Positions 8,931 to 18,658 are shown, counted from the first letter of the stretch. The stretch: DNA of 64,000 nucleotides from Saprospiraceae bacterium (GCA_016714985.1 JADKBS010000009.1:186001-250000), one strand, 5' to 3'. Program-made: numbers and translations. Notes: a model not told the origin generated them from the sequence alone.

Positions 8931-10811
8931 ATGAAAAAACTGATGTACCTCCTGTTTGTGCTGTCCGCAACTTCCATGCTGGCGCAAAACGCAACACTCA
9001 ACCTCATCCCGCAACCCGTTGAAATTCAGCAAGGTACGGGCATTTACACCCTGCTAAAATCCACGACCATCGGCTACAACAAGGCCGAGGCAAAGACCGT
9101 GGCCGAGATGCTGGCCCGTCACCTGAACACCCCAACGGGCTATGCACTCACCGCAAAAATGGGCGGCAGTTCCAATATCCAATTCAACCTGAACGCCACG
9201 CCCAATGAAAAAATCGGGAAGGAAGGTTACACCTTGGAGGCCACCACGAAAGGCATGACCATCGCTGCGAATCAGCCAGCCGGGCTTTTTTATGGCATGC
9301 AAACGCTGTTGCAATTATTGCCGAAGGAAATAGAAAGCCCGAAGGCTGTGAGCGCCAAGTGGAGCGTGCCCGCCGTGAAAATCACCGACTACCCCCGCTT
9401 TGGCTGGCGGGGCCTGATGCTCGATGTGAGCCGCCATTTTTTCCCGAAGGAAGACGTAAAGCATTACATTGATGAAATGGCCCGCTACAAATACAACGTG
9501 CTGCACTGGCACCTGACGGACGACAACGGCTGGCGCCTTGAAATCAAGGCCCTGCCAAAACTCACCGAGGTGGGCGCATGGCGGGTGGAGCGTGCAGGGC
9601 ATTTTGGGGATAGGGAAGACCCGAAACCCGGCGAAAAGGCAAGCTACGGCGGCTTTTACACCCACGAAGACGTGCGGGAAATCATACAGTACGCCGCCGA
9701 GCGCAACGTGACCATCGTGCCGGAAATTGACGTGCCGGGCCACAGCATGGCGGCCCTGGCAGCTTATCCTGAACTTAGTTGCACCGATGAAAAGGTCTAT
9801 GTGAACCCCGGGACCGCTTTCTCCGACTGGTACGGCAATGGCACTTTCCGCATGAAAGTGGAGAACACGCTGAACCCCTCCGAAGAGCGGGTCTATGAGT
9901 TTTTGGATAAAGTGTTCACAGAAGTGGCCATGCTTTTCCCGAACCCGTACATCCACGTGGGCGGGGACGAGTGCTCAAGGGCTATTGGAAAAACGACCCC
10001 GGCTGCCAAGCCCTGATGAAGAAACTCGGCATCCGCCACGTCGAGGATTTGCAGGGCTATTTCATGGAGCGGGTCGAGAAGATGTTGACCGCCAAGGGCA
10101 AAAAACTGCTCGGTTGGGACGAAATCCTGGAAGGTGGAATCTCCTCAGGCGCTACGGTGATGAGTTGGCGGGGCATCAAAGGCGGCATCGAAGCGGCACA
10201 ACTCGGCCATGAAGTTGTGATGACGCCCACCACTTTTGCCTATATTGACTATACGCAGGGCGACCCCACGGTTGACCCCCGCATCTACGCCCGGCTCCGT
10301 TGCCAGACCAGCTATAGCTACGAACCCGTGCCGGATGGCGTGGATGCCAAATTGATTCTCGGCGGCCAAGGCAATCTTTGGACGGAGCAAATTCCCAACC
10401 TCCGATACGCTTATTACATGACCTATCCCCGTGCCTGGGCGCTTAGCGAGGTTTTTGGTCACAGAAAAGGACAAGAACTGGGAGAAATTCGCCCCAAGAA
10501 TGGAGGCCCATTTCCAGCGCTACGATGCTGCGCAAAAACGCTACTCCACTGCCGTCTATGACCCCATCGTCACCACCAAAAAAGACGGTGACAAATTAGT
10601 ACTGCACATGGCCTCAGAAATCCCCGGCCTCGATATTTACTACACCATTGATGATGTAATGCCCGATAATTTCTCGCCGAAATATTCGGCCCCGGTCACA
10701 TTGCCTGCCGGCCCCATCACGCTGCGGGTGCAAGCGTATCGGAATGGGCAGCCGATTGGGCATTTGATTACGTTGACGAGGAAGCAGTTGGAGGATAGGA
10801 ATGGGTGGTAG
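8931..10811 (+). CDS. GH20 beta-N-acetylhexosaminidase, exported, frame-broken at three places
   Basis: It would remove terminal GlcNAc/GalNAc from chitin oligomers or glycoconjugates, in the periplasm or outside. The signal peptide is MKKLMYLLFVLSATSMLAQ. A GH20b domain (about 20-145) precedes the catalytic barrel, which has FGWRGLMLDVSRHF, LHWHLTDDNGWRLEI and the catalytic Asp-Glu pair in HVGGDE (about 343-348). The frame then shifts at 9972-9977 (GDEC to KGYWKNDPGC). It shifts twice more at the T-run 10452-10456 and at 10461-10463 (restoring FW-S-P-E-KDKNWEKF). A C-terminal HEX_C-like domain ends at 10811. Each break is explained by one missing base. Three breaks could mean a pseudogene, but similar lesions elsewhere in the window favour consensus error. 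Confidence 0.85.
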
Positions 10812-10825
10812 TAAGGGTTATTTTT

Positions 10826-10897
10826 GACACAGATAGACGCTGATTTTTATGATTTGTTATGTTTTTGGAGCATGATGAAGCGTAAGAATCAGCGTCT
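10826..10897. repeat. Copy 2 of the GACGCTGATT element, with inverted AATCAGCGTCT
   Basis: Bases 10826-10861 repeat 2424-2460. AGACGCTGATT at 10835-10845 pairs perfectly with AATCAGCGTCT at 10887-10897, which is followed by TTTT, so this could end hexosaminidase transcription. It separates the hexosaminidase from xisH. Confidence 0.65.
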
Positions 10898-10925
10898 TTT
10901 TATTATTCACTTGATTCTATCCTTC

Positions 10926-10933
10926 TACCTTTG
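10926..10933 (+). promoter_or_regulatory. Putative -7 box TACCTTTG upstream of xisH
   Basis: Matches the Bacteroidota TAnnTTTG -7 consensus and lies 17 bases before the xisH ATG at 10950. I do not see a well-spaced -33 TTG, so this is tentative. Confidence 0.4.
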
Positions 10934-10949
10934 AGACAAAACAAACACA

Positions 10950-11363
10950 ATGGCCAAAGACCTGCTACATCAAATTGTTAAAGAAACACTCATCAAGGAT
11001 AGCTAGACAATAACGCATGACCCATACCAGATGAAGGAATACGACCCTCAATCGGAAGTAGATTTTGGTGCAGAAAAAATCATTGCAGCAGAGCGAGGTC
11101 TTAAGTAAGATTGCAGTTGAGGCTAAAAGTTTTCTGAGACTTCTTTCGCCCATGAATTTCATGGAATCCTTGGCCAATACTTGGATTATCGTTCAGGATT
11201 AAAGCGACTTGAACCTGTTCGGCAATTATTTTTGGCCGTTCCCGTTGAAATTTGGGAAAATGAATTTCAACGCATTGGCATCATCAACTCTATTTATGAC
11301 TACGATGTTAAGATATTCGTTTATGACCCTTTTTCTAAAATCATTTTGCAATGGAAAATGTAA
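10950..11363 (+). pseudogene. xisH: xisH, broken (one nonsense codon, two frame shifts)
   Basis: Reading across three disruptions restores a XisH protein, a small PD-(D/E)XK nuclease-like family. The start MAKDLLHQIVKETLIKD matches the family. A TAG at 11004-11006 replaces the conserved Trp of the GWTITHDPY motif (here S-stop-TITHDPY). Then come VDFGAEKIIAAERG and, after a shift near 11108, KIAVEAKSFL, which together form the nuclease-like D..ExK core. After a second shift near 11135 come TSFAHEFHGILGQYLDYRSGL and the C-terminal LFLAVPVEIW...VFDP region (11170-11363). The 3' end overlaps xisI by 13 bases, the usual coupled arrangement. The nonsense codon is a substitution, so unlike other lesions here it is not a simple indel. 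Confidence 0.8.
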
Positions 11364-11707
11364 CTGAAAAAATCACCAACTACAGCCAAATACTAACCAC
11401 TTACCTCGAAGCCTTGGCAAACGAACGCAACACTGCGTTAGGAGGTACAAATGACTGCAATGTGGTGGCTGATACCAAAAACCATCACTACCAACTAACC
11501 CGCATCGGTTGGGAAGGCCGCAAATACTATTTTGCAGTTTTGCTGCATTTTAGCATCAAACCAGATGGCAAAATTTGGATTCAACAGAACAACACCGAGA
11601 TTTTGGTGGGTGGCGAGCTTGAACAAAGGGGCGTTGAAAAAATGGACATCGTGGTGGGCTTTAGGCCAGCGTATTTGAGGGAAATGACGGGGTATGGGGT
11701 GGCGTAG
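11351..11707 (+). CDS. xisI: XisI-like protein, partner of XisH
   Basis: 118 aa. The XisI family pattern is clear: an N-terminal helix with YSQILTTYLEAL (about 12-23), HHYQLTRIGWEGRKYY (45-60), FSIKPDGKIWIQQNNTE, and the C-terminal IVVGFRPAYLREMTGYGVA. XisH/XisI are best known as controlling factors for excision of the cyanobacterial fdxN element, but xisHI pairs occur widely in genomes without that element. No XisF recombinase or element end is visible here. The frame is intact although its partner is broken. AT-rich compared with flanks, so the pair is probably acquired. Confidence 0.85.
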   Translation: MENVTEKITNYSQILTTYLEALANERNTALGGTNDCNVVADTKNHHYQLTRIGWEGRKYYFAVLLHFSIKPDGKIWIQQNNTEILVGGELEQRGVEKMDIVVGFRPAYLREMTGYGVA

Positions 11708-11809
11708 AGTTGTACAGTATTTTTTATACTGCTGAGGATAAACCATATCAACCTATCTACCAAGTGGCTTTGAGTAAATTGATTTTTTATTGAACCAACT
11801 TTTAAGACT

Positions 11810-12616
11810 TTATTTTTTTCTGTTTTTAATTTTTTTGATTCTTTTCCATTTCGACTTTACAACTAAATTATTCAAATAAATCAACAACGGTGTAATGTTC
11901 TCATCAATCCCGTCACCATAATAATTTGTGGTGTGTTCATTGTTTATTATCAATATCCTTGCGGGTCTACAATCTGCACAAGTACGCCACAATAATCCAC
12001 ATTTAGACATGGTGATAATTTGCGAATGAAAAATCATTTTCCTTAAATCCATTTGTTCTTGCTCAGATAATTTTCGGGAATACCACCTCCAATAGTTACT
12101 TTTATAGAAATCAATTTCTTTTTTCATCTCTCCTTTCTGATTTATTTCTAATACAAATGGAGCGTGAAGATAAGTATATCTCAAAGAATCAAGATGGAAT
12201 GATTCAAAATCCACAAAATTTTCATTAAAGAAAATAACTACATGTTCACCAAACATTTTTTTTGCATCTATTGAAATAGGTTTTAATTTCAATATTTGAA
12301 AATCAACATCTATTACCGAAAATTCGAACACCTTTTCAAATGATATAAATTTGCCAATTTGTTTATCGTAAGCTACATCAACATCAATTCTAAGCACAAA
12401 CTTAGAATACGAAAAATGGCCTATCAATGACAATGAATCATTACCTATTGAGGATTCTTTAATTCTAGGGTAGTCGTAAACATCTCCCATTAAATTTATG
12501 AAGTTCCCATTTTTTGATTTCCAATTTCCATATAAATCCACTAAACAATTCTGTGCACATGCATTATTTGCAAAAAAAATCATCAAAACAGAAACCCTTA
12601 ATAAAGATAGATTCAT
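11810..12616 (-). CDS. Exported protein of unknown function, AT-rich
   Basis: 268 aa starting with a signal peptide (MNLSLLRVSVLMIFFANNACAQ). I do not recognise the family. The mature part is rich in Phe, Ile and Lys, with a Cys pair in CGLLWRTCADCRP (about residues 212-224) that could be a disulfide or metal site, then HTTNYYGDGIDENITPLLIYL. Codon usage is much more AT-rich than neighbours, matching the adjoining xisHI patch. A TACTTTTG box on the minus strand (12652-12645) is a plausible promoter. Confidence 0.7.
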   Translation of the reverse strand: MNLSLLRVSVLMIFFANNACAQNCLVDLYGNWKSKNGNFINLMGDVYDYPRIKESSIGNDSLSLIGHFSYSKFVLRIDVDVAYDKQIGKFISFEKVFEFSVIDVDFQILKLKPISIDAKKMFGEHVVIFFNENFVDFESFHLDSLRYTYLHAPFVLEINQKGEMKKEIDFYKSNYWRWYSRKLSEQEQMDLRKMIFHSQIITMSKCGLLWRTCADCRPARILIINNEHTTNYYGDGIDENITPLLIYLNNLVVKSKWKRIKKIKNRKK

Positions 12617-12785
12617 TTTCTATTTTTTCTTTGGTGATTATTTGCAAAAGTAATGAATTTCTAAATACACATCCCTTCCTCGCCGCCTGCGGCCTCGTCA
12701 GGGAGAGAGAACGTGGGGCGGGGCGTTCCGCCCCCAAACCCCCTGTTTTCATTGAGACTTTTAGCACTACTGAAAATGAAAAGCC

Positions 12786-12818
12786 ACGTTTACTAAACCT
12801 AAAAGGTTTAGTAAACGT
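12786..12818. repeat. 15-bp perfect inverted repeat
   Basis: The arm 12786-12800 (ACGTTTACTAAACCT) pairs with 12804-12818 around a three-base AAA loop. It lies between the unknown exported gene and the small gene at 12870, both on the minus strand. Downstream at 12842-12864 are ATCCAGC/ATCCAAC units, which read as GGATGCT-type units after the small gene's stop. Confidence 0.7.
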
Positions 12819-12869
12819 ATCGGCCCAACCAGCATCAAGCACCCCCATCCAGCATCCAACACATCCTCC

Positions 12870-13139
12870 CTATACCCCCTCCGAAGCTGCTACCTCAAAC
12901 TCCGCCGTCAGCGCACCCGTATTTTTGACGATGAGCAGGGAGTTTGCGGCGCTACAGCCCATTTGCTTACGGGTGGTTTCAACGGTTTCGCCGGGTACTA
13001 CGACGGCCTTTTGCGGGCTATCGGTAGCGGAGGCGGAAGCGGCAAAGAAGCAGTGAAGTTCGCTGCCGCCGCCGCTGTTGGCAAAGATGAAATTGGCACC
13101 GATGCTGGGCACGAACTTCTCCGGAATGGCAATGGCCAT
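12870..13139 (-). CDS. Small hypothetical protein
   Basis: 89 aa from the ATG at 13139 (MAIAIPEKFVPSIGANFIF); an upstream ATG at 13166 would add nine residues. I do not recognise it. It has a regular alternation typical of a small beta-sandwich (VVVPGETVETTRKQMGC, SLLIVKNTGALTAEFEV) and two cysteines. No signal peptide. The opposite-strand reading is low-complexity Gly/Ala and looks like its shadow. Moderate confidence that it is expressed. Confidence 0.5.
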   Translation of the reverse strand: MAIAIPEKFVPSIGANFIFANSGGGSELHCFFAASASATDSPQKAVVVPGETVETTRKQMGCSAANSLLIVKNTGALTAEFEVAASEGV

Positions 13140-13256
13140 TTTGAGGCATCGCCTAAGTCCGGGCACTTTGCCGCTTCACCGCCAAAAGGATTAGCCTAAA
13201 CTTTTGCCCAAAAAACACCTTTAAGTAGCGGTAATACCTAGTTTCGGGCAAAATTT

Positions 13257-13332
13257 GGCGAGGTTGCGAACCTCGCCGACGTTGTAGCCCCAATCGTAAA
13301 TCGTAATTCGTAAATTGAATAAATCGTAAATC
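13257..13332 (+). repeat. GGCGAGGTT hairpin and heptamer array (AATCGTA x~6) before the cyclase-like gene
   Basis: GGCGAGGTT at 13257-13265 pairs with AACCTCGCC at 13269-13277 around GCG. From 13292 a heptamer array runs AATCGTA, AATCGTA, ATTCGTA, AATTGAA, then AATCGTA and AATC directly against the ATG at 13333. The array fills the leader to the start codon. Confidence 0.8.
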
Positions 13333-14319
13333 ATGAACAGCCTTCTCCTCCGCCTCCGCTCCACTTGGAACCCCGATATGTACCACGGTTGGGGCCGAAC
13401 GCAGGGCTATTTTGAAGGCTGGTACTACAAGCTGGTCGATGCAGCGGAGGCGCAGGTTTTTGCCGTCATTCCCGGCATTTCGATGGGCAAGGACGGGGAA
13501 TCCCATGCTTTCATTCAAGTGCTGGACGGGAAGCATTGCAAGGCGAGCTACCACGAGTTTCCGGCAGCAGATTTTCGTCCCTCGGAGGCGGGGTTTTATT
13601 TGCAGCTCGGTGCCAATTCCTTTTCTGGTTCGCATATCGAACTGGATTTGCCGGAACTAAAGGGGCGAATCGAGTGGCAATCGCCCACGCCTTGGCCGAA
13701 GATGCTAGGCGCACCGGGCGTCATGGGTTGGTATTCCTTCGTGCCGTTCATGCAATGCTTTCATGGAGTGGTGAGCCTGCACCATCGGCTTTCCGGGCAG
13801 CTGCAGGTGCATGGCCAGCCGGTGGATTTCGGTGGCGGTATCGGCTATATTGAAAAGGATTGGGGCACGTCTTTTCCCAGGTCGTATATCTGGATGCAGT
13901 CCAACCATTTCTCGCAGCCAGAAAAGACTTGCCTTTTTGCTTCCGTGGCGCATATCCCGTGGCTGAACGGGCATTTTATTGGCTATTTGGTGGGGTTTCA
14001 ATGGGGCGACACGCTGTACCGTTTTGCCACCTATACCGGGGCGAGCATGAAGGCCTCCTTGGGCGAACAAGCGGTGCATCTTCAGTTCCGTGACCGCCGC
14101 TACCGATTGGAAATCACGGCACTGCAAGCACCGGGGGCCGTGCTCATTTCCCCGCTCACGGGCGAAATGAAGGGCAAGGTGAACGAGAGCATGCAGGGCA
14201 CGCTGCACCTCCGCTTTTACGACCGGGATGCCTTGGTTTTTGATAGCATTGGCCGCAATGCAGGATTGGAACTGGCCGGAGAGGTTGGGGAACTGATGAC
14301 GGAGGAGTGGCGGCGATAG
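13333..14319 (+). CDS. Tocopherol cyclase-like protein
   Basis: 328 aa with the hallmarks of the tocopherol cyclase-like family. The N-terminal WNPDMYHGWGRTQGYFEGWYYKLVD (split as WNPDMYHGWG and GYFEGWYYK, about 13-35) is the family signature. GGIGYIEKDWGTSFPRSYIWMQ around 175-195 is the central motif. Plant VTE1 makes the chromanol ring; bacterial relatives like this one are of unknown role and probably bind a hydrophobic ligand. No signal peptide and no prenylquinone genes nearby. The ATG follows a heptamer array with no spacer. Confidence 0.85.
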   Translation: MNSLLLRLRSTWNPDMYHGWGRTQGYFEGWYYKLVDAAEAQVFAVIPGISMGKDGESHAFIQVLDGKHCKASYHEFPAADFRPSEAGFYLQLGANSFSGSHIELDLPELKGRIEWQSPTPWPKMLGAPGVMGWYSFVPFMQCFHGVVSLHHRLSGQLQVHGQPVDFGGGIGYIEKDWGTSFPRSYIWMQSNHFSQPEKTCLFASVAHIPWLNGHFIGYLVGFQWGDTLYRFATYTGASMKASLGEQAVHLQFRDRRYRLEITALQAPGAVLISPLTGEMKGKVNESMQGTLHLRFYDRDALVFDSIGRNAGLELAGEVGELMTEEWRR

Positions 14320-14636
14320 GTCAGTAGTCGGGAAACGCCCTGCCCTCGCAAAAAAAAATCAAAAAAAATCCATCCGCAGAAATCCGCTTTGCCCCAACCA
14401 CTCGTAAATAGATTCATCAAACGGAAAAACAGCCCCTTGCTGCCGTTCCAAAAACTGACAACCAGTCCGAAAGCTGCTCGATTAGACTAAACAACAAAGA
14501 AAAACTGGTAATCAACCAATGAAAGCCGGGCCTTACCCGCCCATGGCCTTGTATTGCCCATTTCAAAAAAAATCAGTCGAAGCCGCATCCCTTCGGCCTG
14601 CTGCTTTATTGCCAAAAAACCATTCAACCATTGGGG
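14320..14636. other. Gene-free stretch after the cyclase-like gene
   Basis: No reading frame with protein-like composition. It holds short AAATCCGC-like fragments near 14370-14385 but no ordered array. Nothing else recognised. Confidence 0.5.
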
Positions 14637-14750
14637 GTGAGTTGGCAGTTCGGCAGTGGGCAGCCAGCTATTGCTAAACCTTCTCACCCCAACCATGAAA
14701 CCATGAAGCTATGGAACAATTCAACAATTAAACAATCAAACCTTTATTTT
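14637..14750 (+). repeat. Duplicated leader, copy 1 (GTTGGCA units and CCATGAAA octamers)
   Basis: The leader of DUF4331 copy 1, homologous to 16462-16599. It begins GTGAGTTGGCAG, then has GGCAGCCAG and GCTAA, then octamers CCATGAAA, CCATGAAG, CTATGGAA (14693-14716), then an ACAATT-rich run to the ATG. Similarity between the two leaders shows the gene duplication included its 5' region. Confidence 0.8.
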
Positions 14751-16465
14751 ATGAAAGCATTCGTTTCAAAACTCCTTACAGTGGGGCTATGCCTTTGGGG
14801 GGTGGCGGCTTCGGCCTCCAGTCACCGGGAAGCACCGCTAATCGCCAACGACCCGTTAGCCGACAACACGGACGTGTATGCGTTCGTCAGTCCCGACAAC
14901 CCGAACATGGTGACCATCATCGCCAACTACATCCCGGCGGAGCTGCCGCATGGGGGGCCGAACTACCACACGTTCGGCGAGAACATCCGCTACGAAATCC
15001 ACATTGACAACAATGCCGCCGTAGCAGGTGACGAGGTCACTTACCGCTTCACCTTTATGCGGGTGAACGAAGACCCGACCACCTTCTTCAACATCCGGCT
15101 GGGCGCCCGCAACCTCCGCACCACCTACACTTGTGAGCGCAGTACGAACGGTGGCCAGACCTGGACGACCATCGTTGCCGGCGGCGAAGTGCCACCGCCG
15201 AACATCGGCCCTCGCAGCATCAACGGCCCGGTCGGCCTTAACACGACCTACGAGCAGTTGATTACCGACGCTTTAGAAACAGCCAGTACCGGGAGCGAGT
15301 CTATTGCGGCCCCGCCGACGACCCGTTCTTTGTTGACCTCGGCGGCGTGTTCGACCTCGGTAACCTGCCCCGCCAAAGCGGTCCGAGCCGTGACGGCCTC
15401 GGTCAGTATAACGTACACACCATTGCCATCCAGGTGCCGATTGCCACGCTTCGCAAAATGGGAGCACCTGCCACCCCGACCACCATCCTCGACCCCGACT
15501 ATGTCATTGGTGTTTGGGCCAGCGCCAGCCGCCGTGCCATGCGCACCCTCAGCACCATCGGCGACGACCCCAACGATTCTGGCAACTGGGTACAGGTGAG
15601 CCGCCTTGGCATGCCGCTGACCAACGAGGTCGTTATTCCGATTGGCTTCAAAGACTACTGGAACAGCCTAACTCCCTACCAAGAACTGGCCGACACCCAG
15701 TTGGATGGGTTCTTTTACAACCCTGAACTGGCGTTGTACATGGACAACTCCCTGTTCGGTGGTGCCGTTCCGGCAATGTCCAAGCTGCGCATCCAGCGCA
15801 ATTCGCTCGGCGCTTTTGATTTTGGCTTTGGCAAAGACGGCTTGTTCGGCCTGAAAGGCAATCCTGCCTTGGCTGGCACGGCCCTCGACGATGCCGTGTT
15901 CGGCACCTTGCTACTGCCTGGCCCCGGAAAAGCCCGCTCGGTTGACCTCTGGCCTATTTTCCATACTGGTGTGCCCAACGTGATCCCCTACCAACTCGCT
16001 ACGGGCAAAGCTGGCAACCCATTGGCCGCAGGCAAGCCTTTCATCCACAACTTCCTGCCCAACGGCGGCGATATGCTCCGCCTGAATATGGCTACCCCCC
16101 CGACGCCCCGCAACAGCCCAGATTTCAGCCCGCTCGGCATCGTGCAGGCGGCTGTGCTCGGCCTCACTAACCCGACCTACAACGCCAACGCCAATCTCCA
16201 GTGGATTCCGAACATGGACGGCTTCCCGAATGGCCGCCGCCTGGAGGACGACGTGACCCTCATCGAACTCCAAGCTGTATCCGGTGTGGCCCTTGCTGCC
16301 ATCGGCCTTTGGTACGACGATTATGTGGCAGGTGGAAGCCCTGTCACACAGGACCTGCTCGACGTGCTTACCTACAGGACTGGGGTAAATGAAAACGACA
16401 AGCCGTTCAAGGACAGTTTTCCGTATGTGGCAACACCTTGGTCAGGCACTGAGACTGGGGAGTGA
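14751..16465 (+). CDS. DUF4331 protein, copy 1 (frame-broken, no sorting domain)
   Basis: A family of unknown function. The signal peptide MKAFVSKLLTVGLCLWGVAASA is followed by the family motif SSHREAPLIANDPLADNTDVYAF. One missing base near 15300 breaks the frame; past it, ADDPFFVDLGGVFDLGNLPRQ continues as in copy 2. The rest includes LDGFFYNPELALYMDN, LWPIFHTGVPNV, NFLPNGGDMLRLN and DDVTLIELQAVSGVALAAIGLWYDDY. It stops at ...PWSGTETGE, without the T9SS domain carried by copy 2, so it may stay periplasmic. The two copies are closely similar throughout. Confidence 0.88.
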
Positions 16466-16599
16466 GTTGGCAGTTGGCAGTTGGCAGCCAGTTTCTGCTA
16501 ACCTTGTCACTCCAGCCATGTAACCATGAAGCCATGAAAGCATGAAACCATGAAACCATGAAACCATGAAACAATTTAGCAATTCAACAATCTAAAAAA
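16462..16599 (+). repeat. Duplicated leader, copy 2, with seven-unit CCATGAAA octamer array
   Basis: It begins inside the last codons of copy 1. GTTGGCA units occur three times (16466-16486). From 16516 to 16571 seven 8-bp units stand in perfect register: CCATGTAA, CCATGAAG, CCATGAAA, GCATGAAA, then CCATGAAA three times. Each unit contains an ATG, so seven decoy ATGs precede the real start at 16600. Copy 1 has only three units, so the array length differs between paralogues. Confidence 0.85.
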
Positions 16600-18650
16600 A
16601 TGAAATCCATTATAAAATCACTTTTTCTGCTGTTGGCGATGGGCTGTTTAAGCCTAAGCGCCACGGCCTCCAGCCACCGGGAAGCGCCGCTCATCGCTGA
16701 CGACCCACTGGCCGACAACGTGGACGTTTATGCCTTCCGCAGCCCGGAGCGCACGCAGAACGTCATCCTCATCGCCACCTTCAACCCATTGCAATTGGCC
16801 CATGGTGGCCCGAACTATTACCAGTTCGGCGAGAACATCCGCTATGAAATCCACGTGGACAACAACGCCGCCATTCCCGGTGATGAAATTACGTACCGTT
16901 TCACTTTCAAAATCGTAAACCAAGACCCTACGACCTTTTTCAACATCCGCCTCGGCAAGCAGAACCTCTATACCACTTACACGATGGAGAAGAGTATCAA
17001 TGGCGGACAGACTTGGGTAAAGATTCTTGAAAATGTGCCTGTGCCACCGCCAAACATCGGTGCCCGCAGCATCAACGGCCCTGTTGGCTTGAACACCACT
17101 TACGATGCGCTTTACAAGAAAGCCATCCGTCAAACGGCCACGGGCGAGCGTGCCTTCGTTGGTTCCGTGGACGATCCTTTCTTCGTTGACCTCGGCGGTG
17201 TGTTCGACCTCGGCGACCTCCCACGTCAAAGCGGCGACACACGGGACGGACTCGCCTGCATGAACACCAGCGCCATTGCCATTGAAGTACCTATTGCGTT
17301 TCTGCGCAAGGCAGGTGCTCCGCAACAGCCAGCCAACATCCTAGACGACCGCTTCGTGATTGGGGTGTGGGCAAGCGCAAGCCGCCAGCAAATCCGTACA
17401 CTGACGCCAGCTGGCCAAAGCTTCTCCGGCAACTGGGTACAAGTGAGCCGTTTGGGCATGCCATTGACCAATGAGGCCGTGATTCCGATCGGGTTCAAAG
17501 ACTACTGGAATGCGCTGACGCCTTACCAGGAAATCACCGACACGCAGTTGGATGGCTTTTTCTACAATCCAGAACTGGCGCTGTACATGGACGACGACCT
17601 CTTCGGTGGTGCAGTCCCCGGCTTTGCGCCGCTGCGCATCCAGCGCAATTCCTTGGGGTCCTTTGACTTCGGCAACGGAAAGGACGGCCTCTTCGCCCTA
17701 AAAGGCACCGCCGCCGTGGCTGGCACAGCCTTGGACGATGCTGTGTTCGGCACGCTGCTGCTGCCTGGCCCTGGAAAGCCCCGCTCGGTTGACCTGTGGC
17801 CCATATTCCACACGGGAGTGCCCAATGTTCGACCCTACCAATTGGCTACGGGCAAGAACGGTAACCCATTGGCCGCAGGCAAGCCTTTCATCAACAACTT
17901 CCTGCCAAACGGCGGCGACATGCTACGCCTCAACATGGCCGTGCCACCGACGCCCCGCAACCACCCGCTGTTCAGCACATTGGGCATCGTGCAAGCAGCC
18001 GTTCTGGGCCTCACCAACCCTACTTATGCAAGCAACGCCAACCTGCAGTGGATCCCTAACATGGATGGCTTCCCCAATGGCCGCCGCTTGGAGGACGACG
18101 TGACCCGAATCGAACTGCAAGCCGTGTCGGGCGTGGCCCTGGCAGCTATTGGTCTCTGGTATGACGACTATGTACCTGGCCAAAGCCCAGTGACCCAAGA
18201 CCTCTTGGACGTACTGACCTATACGACAGGTGTTGAGGCTAACGACGCCCCTTTACCCGCAAATTCCCGTTCATGGCCCAGCCTTGGGCAGGTGACGGCG
18301 CATGTGGAGGTACAGCGGCACGGGAGGCACAGGCATCGGTTGCTCCTCAATCAGGTATTGGCGTGGCTGTCCCAGAAATTGCTGGCACACAGGTAGTCAT
18401 GATGAACTACCCCAACCCGTTCACGGCACAGACGATCTTGAAATACGAGGTGGCCGAGGCTGGCGAGTTCAGCATCAAGGTCTATGACATGAATGGCAAG
18501 GTCATCAGCACACTGGTAAATGCGCCAATGGAAGCAGGCCAATACGCTGCCGATTTCAATGCGAGCAACCTGCCAGCAGGTGTCTATTTTGCGAAAGCAG
18601 AAAACGCAAAAGGCGAGGTGACGCAGGTTTTGAAAATGGTTAAAAAGTAA
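16600..18650 (+). CDS. DUF4331 protein, copy 2, with T9SS C-terminal sorting domain (frame-broken)
   Basis: A paralogue of the preceding gene. Signal peptide MKSIIKSLFLLLAMGCLSLSATA, then SSHREAPLIADDPLADNVDVYAF. The 500-residue DUF4331 core is intact. At 18261-18263 (AAA run) one base is missing. In the next frame the protein reads FPFMAQPWAGDGACGG, a linker, and then a T9SS type A sorting domain: NYPNPFTAQTILKYEVAEAG, VYDMNGKVISTL, LPAGVYFAKA, ending QVLKMVKK at 18650. So this copy is predicted to reach the cell surface, unlike copy 1. Function unknown; the TPR lipoprotein follows. Confidence 0.88.
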
Positions 18651-18658
18651 TAATTATT

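Noticed and set aside
9315..9956. Open frame of 213 codons on the minus strand
   Set aside because: Antisense to the GH20 catalytic domain; composition is that of a shadow.
10950..11707. xisHI as part of an fdxN-type excision element
   Set aside because: No XisF-type recombinase and no direct-repeat ends are visible, and this is not a cyanobacterium.
12963..13199. Plus-strand small gene
   Set aside because: Gly/Ala low-complexity product; the minus-strand frame at 12870-13139 looks more like a protein.
14637..16599. Insertion sequence behind the DUF4331 duplication
   Set aside because: No transposase, terminal inverted repeats or target duplications; a plain tandem duplication explains it.
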